From the NCBI RefSeq assembly GCF_003671495.1, contig NZ_RCHN01000013.1, positions 62,001 to 126,000 of the forward strand: DNA of 64,000 nt. Reading direction: 5' to 3'. Positions 63,067-64,000 of the stretch are shown piece by piece; the stretch's first letter is position 1; the number at the start of each line of letters is the position of its first letter. Source of the stretch: Ketobacter sp. Its GTDB lineage: Bacteria > Pseudomonadota > Gammaproteobacteria > Pseudomonadales > Ketobacteraceae. A model generated the notes under the pieces. The model made no database searches, was not told where the DNA came from, and saw nothing but the letters and a program-made list of their open reading frames with translations. The position numbers and the translations under genes are program-made.

Positions 63067-63921
63067 TCATGACACTTCAGAATCCAGATCACCTATTGTA
63101 ACGTTCTCATTCTGCAACCGGGAAGGGGGATTCAACCCCGCCATGAATCCGTACACCGCCTGCAGGAATGGCTCCGGCAGCTCGGCAAACGCCACATGGC
63201 CACAGGGCAGAATCACACGTTCGGCATGGGGCAGCAGCTGCAATGCCCGCTCGCCATCCAGCTGGGCCCGGATCACCGGGTCCTCTGCCCCGAACACCAA
63301 CAGACAGGGCGCCCGCACCTTGGGCGCAATCTCGGTAAGATCGTTCTCCGGTTGCCCGAAGCTGCGCCACAGGGCCCGCCCGAGAGCCACCGGCTCCGCT
63401 GCAGACTGTTCATCGTGGGCGCGGGCGAGCATGGCGCTGCTGACGGCGGTTTTGCGCTTTATGTAGAACCGGGCAAAACGATAGGGCGAAAGCGACAGCG
63501 CACTGCCCTGCAGACGACAAAAACCCTGCGTCAACCAATTGCGGGGCGTAAAGCCACCCGGGGCCACCAACACCAGCCCCCGCACCCAGTGAGGGTGCCG
63601 CGCCGCCAGCTTCACCGCCGCATTGCCGCCCAGGGAGTTGCCCACCAGCACCAAATCCCGCAGCCCCAGGGTGGCCACGAATTCCTCGAGCACCCGATAA
63701 AAATCCTCCACCGTCACCCATTGCCCGGCCACCATGGGCGGTGACTGCCCAAAGCCGGGCCAATCCAGGGCGATCACCCGCCCCAGCCGGGTCAAGGGTT
63801 CCATCACCGCGGCAAAATCCCGCCGCTCCCCCGGGTTGGCATGCAGCAGGAGAATGGGGGCGCCCTGCCCCTGCTCAGAATAGTTCACCACTGCCGAAGG
63901 CAAAGTCACGCTTGGCATCAC
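63067..63921 (-). CDS. alpha/beta hydrolase
   Basis: 284 residues. Hydrolase fold: ILLLHANPGERRDF (oxyanion region), nucleophile elbow VGNSLGGNAAV (Ser), acidic residue in VFGAEDPVI and His in LPCGHVAFAE. No signal peptide. Start GTG 63921 (AAGGA 7 bases upstream) or the adjacent ATG 63918. Substrate unknown. First of a probable three-gene set with GFA and elbB. Confidence 0.85.
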   Translation of the reverse strand: MMPSVTLPSAVVNYSEQGQGAPILLLHANPGERRDFAAVMEPLTRLGRVIALDWPGFGQSPPMVAGQWVTVEDFYRVLEEFVATLGLRDLVLVGNSLGGNAAVKLAARHPHWVRGLVLVAPGGFTPRNWLTQGFCRLQGSALSLSPYRFARFYIKRKTAVSSAMLARAHDEQSAAEPVALGRALWRSFGQPENDLTEIAPKVRAPCLLVFGAEDPVIRAQLDGERALQLLPHAERVILPCGHVAFAELPEPFLQAVYGFMAGLNPPSRLQNENVTIGDLDSEVS

Positions 63922-63925
63922 CGTA

Positions 63926-64000
63926 TCATCCTTGAGAACTGTGTTCGTACCAAAGTATCAGGCTGCGAGCCCCGCTACCAGCACTGATCAACACCCCCGT
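63926..64000 (-). CDS. possible 3' end of a gene cut by the right window edge
   Basis: A minus-strand frame is open from the edge to a TGA at 63926-63928 and would encode ~24 C-terminal residues (TGVLISAGSGARSLILWYEH then SSQG). Its stop overlaps the ribosome-binding region of the hydrolase gene, as in operons. Too short for assignment and could be non-coding. Confidence 0.3.
   Translation of the reverse strand, partial: TGVLISAGSGARSLILWYEHSSQG

Overview
This looks like chromosomal DNA of a free-living, GC-rich gammaproteobacterium on the Pseudomonas / Oceanospirillales side of the class. Several gene groups recall Pseudomonas gene order: envZ-ompR, tex and gshA (compare amgRS, tex and gshA in P. 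aeruginosa), and dsbB, rsd/algQ, the FKBP isomerase, algP and the ABC-F gene (compare the algP-algQ region). I name no genus. There are no rRNA or tRNA genes, insertion sequences, integrases or CRISPR arrays that I can see.

Layout. 1-3.1 kb: a probable zinc-starvation locus. An outer-membrane barrel gene (cut by the window edge) and an AztD-like beta-propeller lipoprotein diverge from a ZigA/COG0523 GTPase, with a Zur-box-like palindrome between them. 3.1-9.5 kb: cobinamide-salvage gene cbiZ, then a three-gene envelope module (PspA-like protein, membrane protein, periplasmic VWA protein) divergent from a response regulator/histidine kinase pair. 9.5-15.2 kb: a thrombospondin-type-3 lipoprotein, a LuxR-type regulator convergent with a hybrid kinase, a TPR protein and trhO. 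15.2-24.1 kb: ompR and envZ with a divergent pyruvate-kinase-like gene between them, then an RND efflux pair. 24.3-34.6 kb: DUF1631 protein, tex, a VPLPA-CTERM exported protein, a lipoprotein hydrolase, gshA, rmf, dsbB and rsd.

34.7-44.6 kb is an accessory envelope region: a WD40 lipoprotein, nhaD, a tandem pair of membrane-anchored proteins that join a type-IV-pilin-like globular domain to a beta-propeller, a DUF4124 protein, and an operon of LPP20, LpoB, COG3014 and LPP20 lipoproteins. 44.7-54.9 kb is the most striking part: a six-gene, same-strand set encoding a trans-envelope electron conduit. In transcription order it comprises a NapC/CymA-type tetraheme quinol dehydrogenase, a chimeric periplasmic multiheme cytochrome with an ethylbenzene-dehydrogenase-type C-terminal domain, an MtrA/DmsE decaheme cytochrome, an MtrB/PioB barrel, and two OmcA/MtrC decaheme lipoproteins. 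I count 43 CXXCH motifs plus one CX3CH. Together they could carry electrons from the quinone pool through the periplasm and outer membrane to (or from) extracellular material.

55-64 kb returns to conserved genes: FKBP isomerase, algP, yheS, an HD-GYP phosphodiesterase, an MFS transporter, elbB, a GFA-family protein and an alpha/beta hydrolase. The cytochrome and pilin-propeller genes thus sit between rsd and the FKBP-algP pair, which are neighbours in Pseudomonas, so this segment looks like an accessory insertion at a conserved locus.
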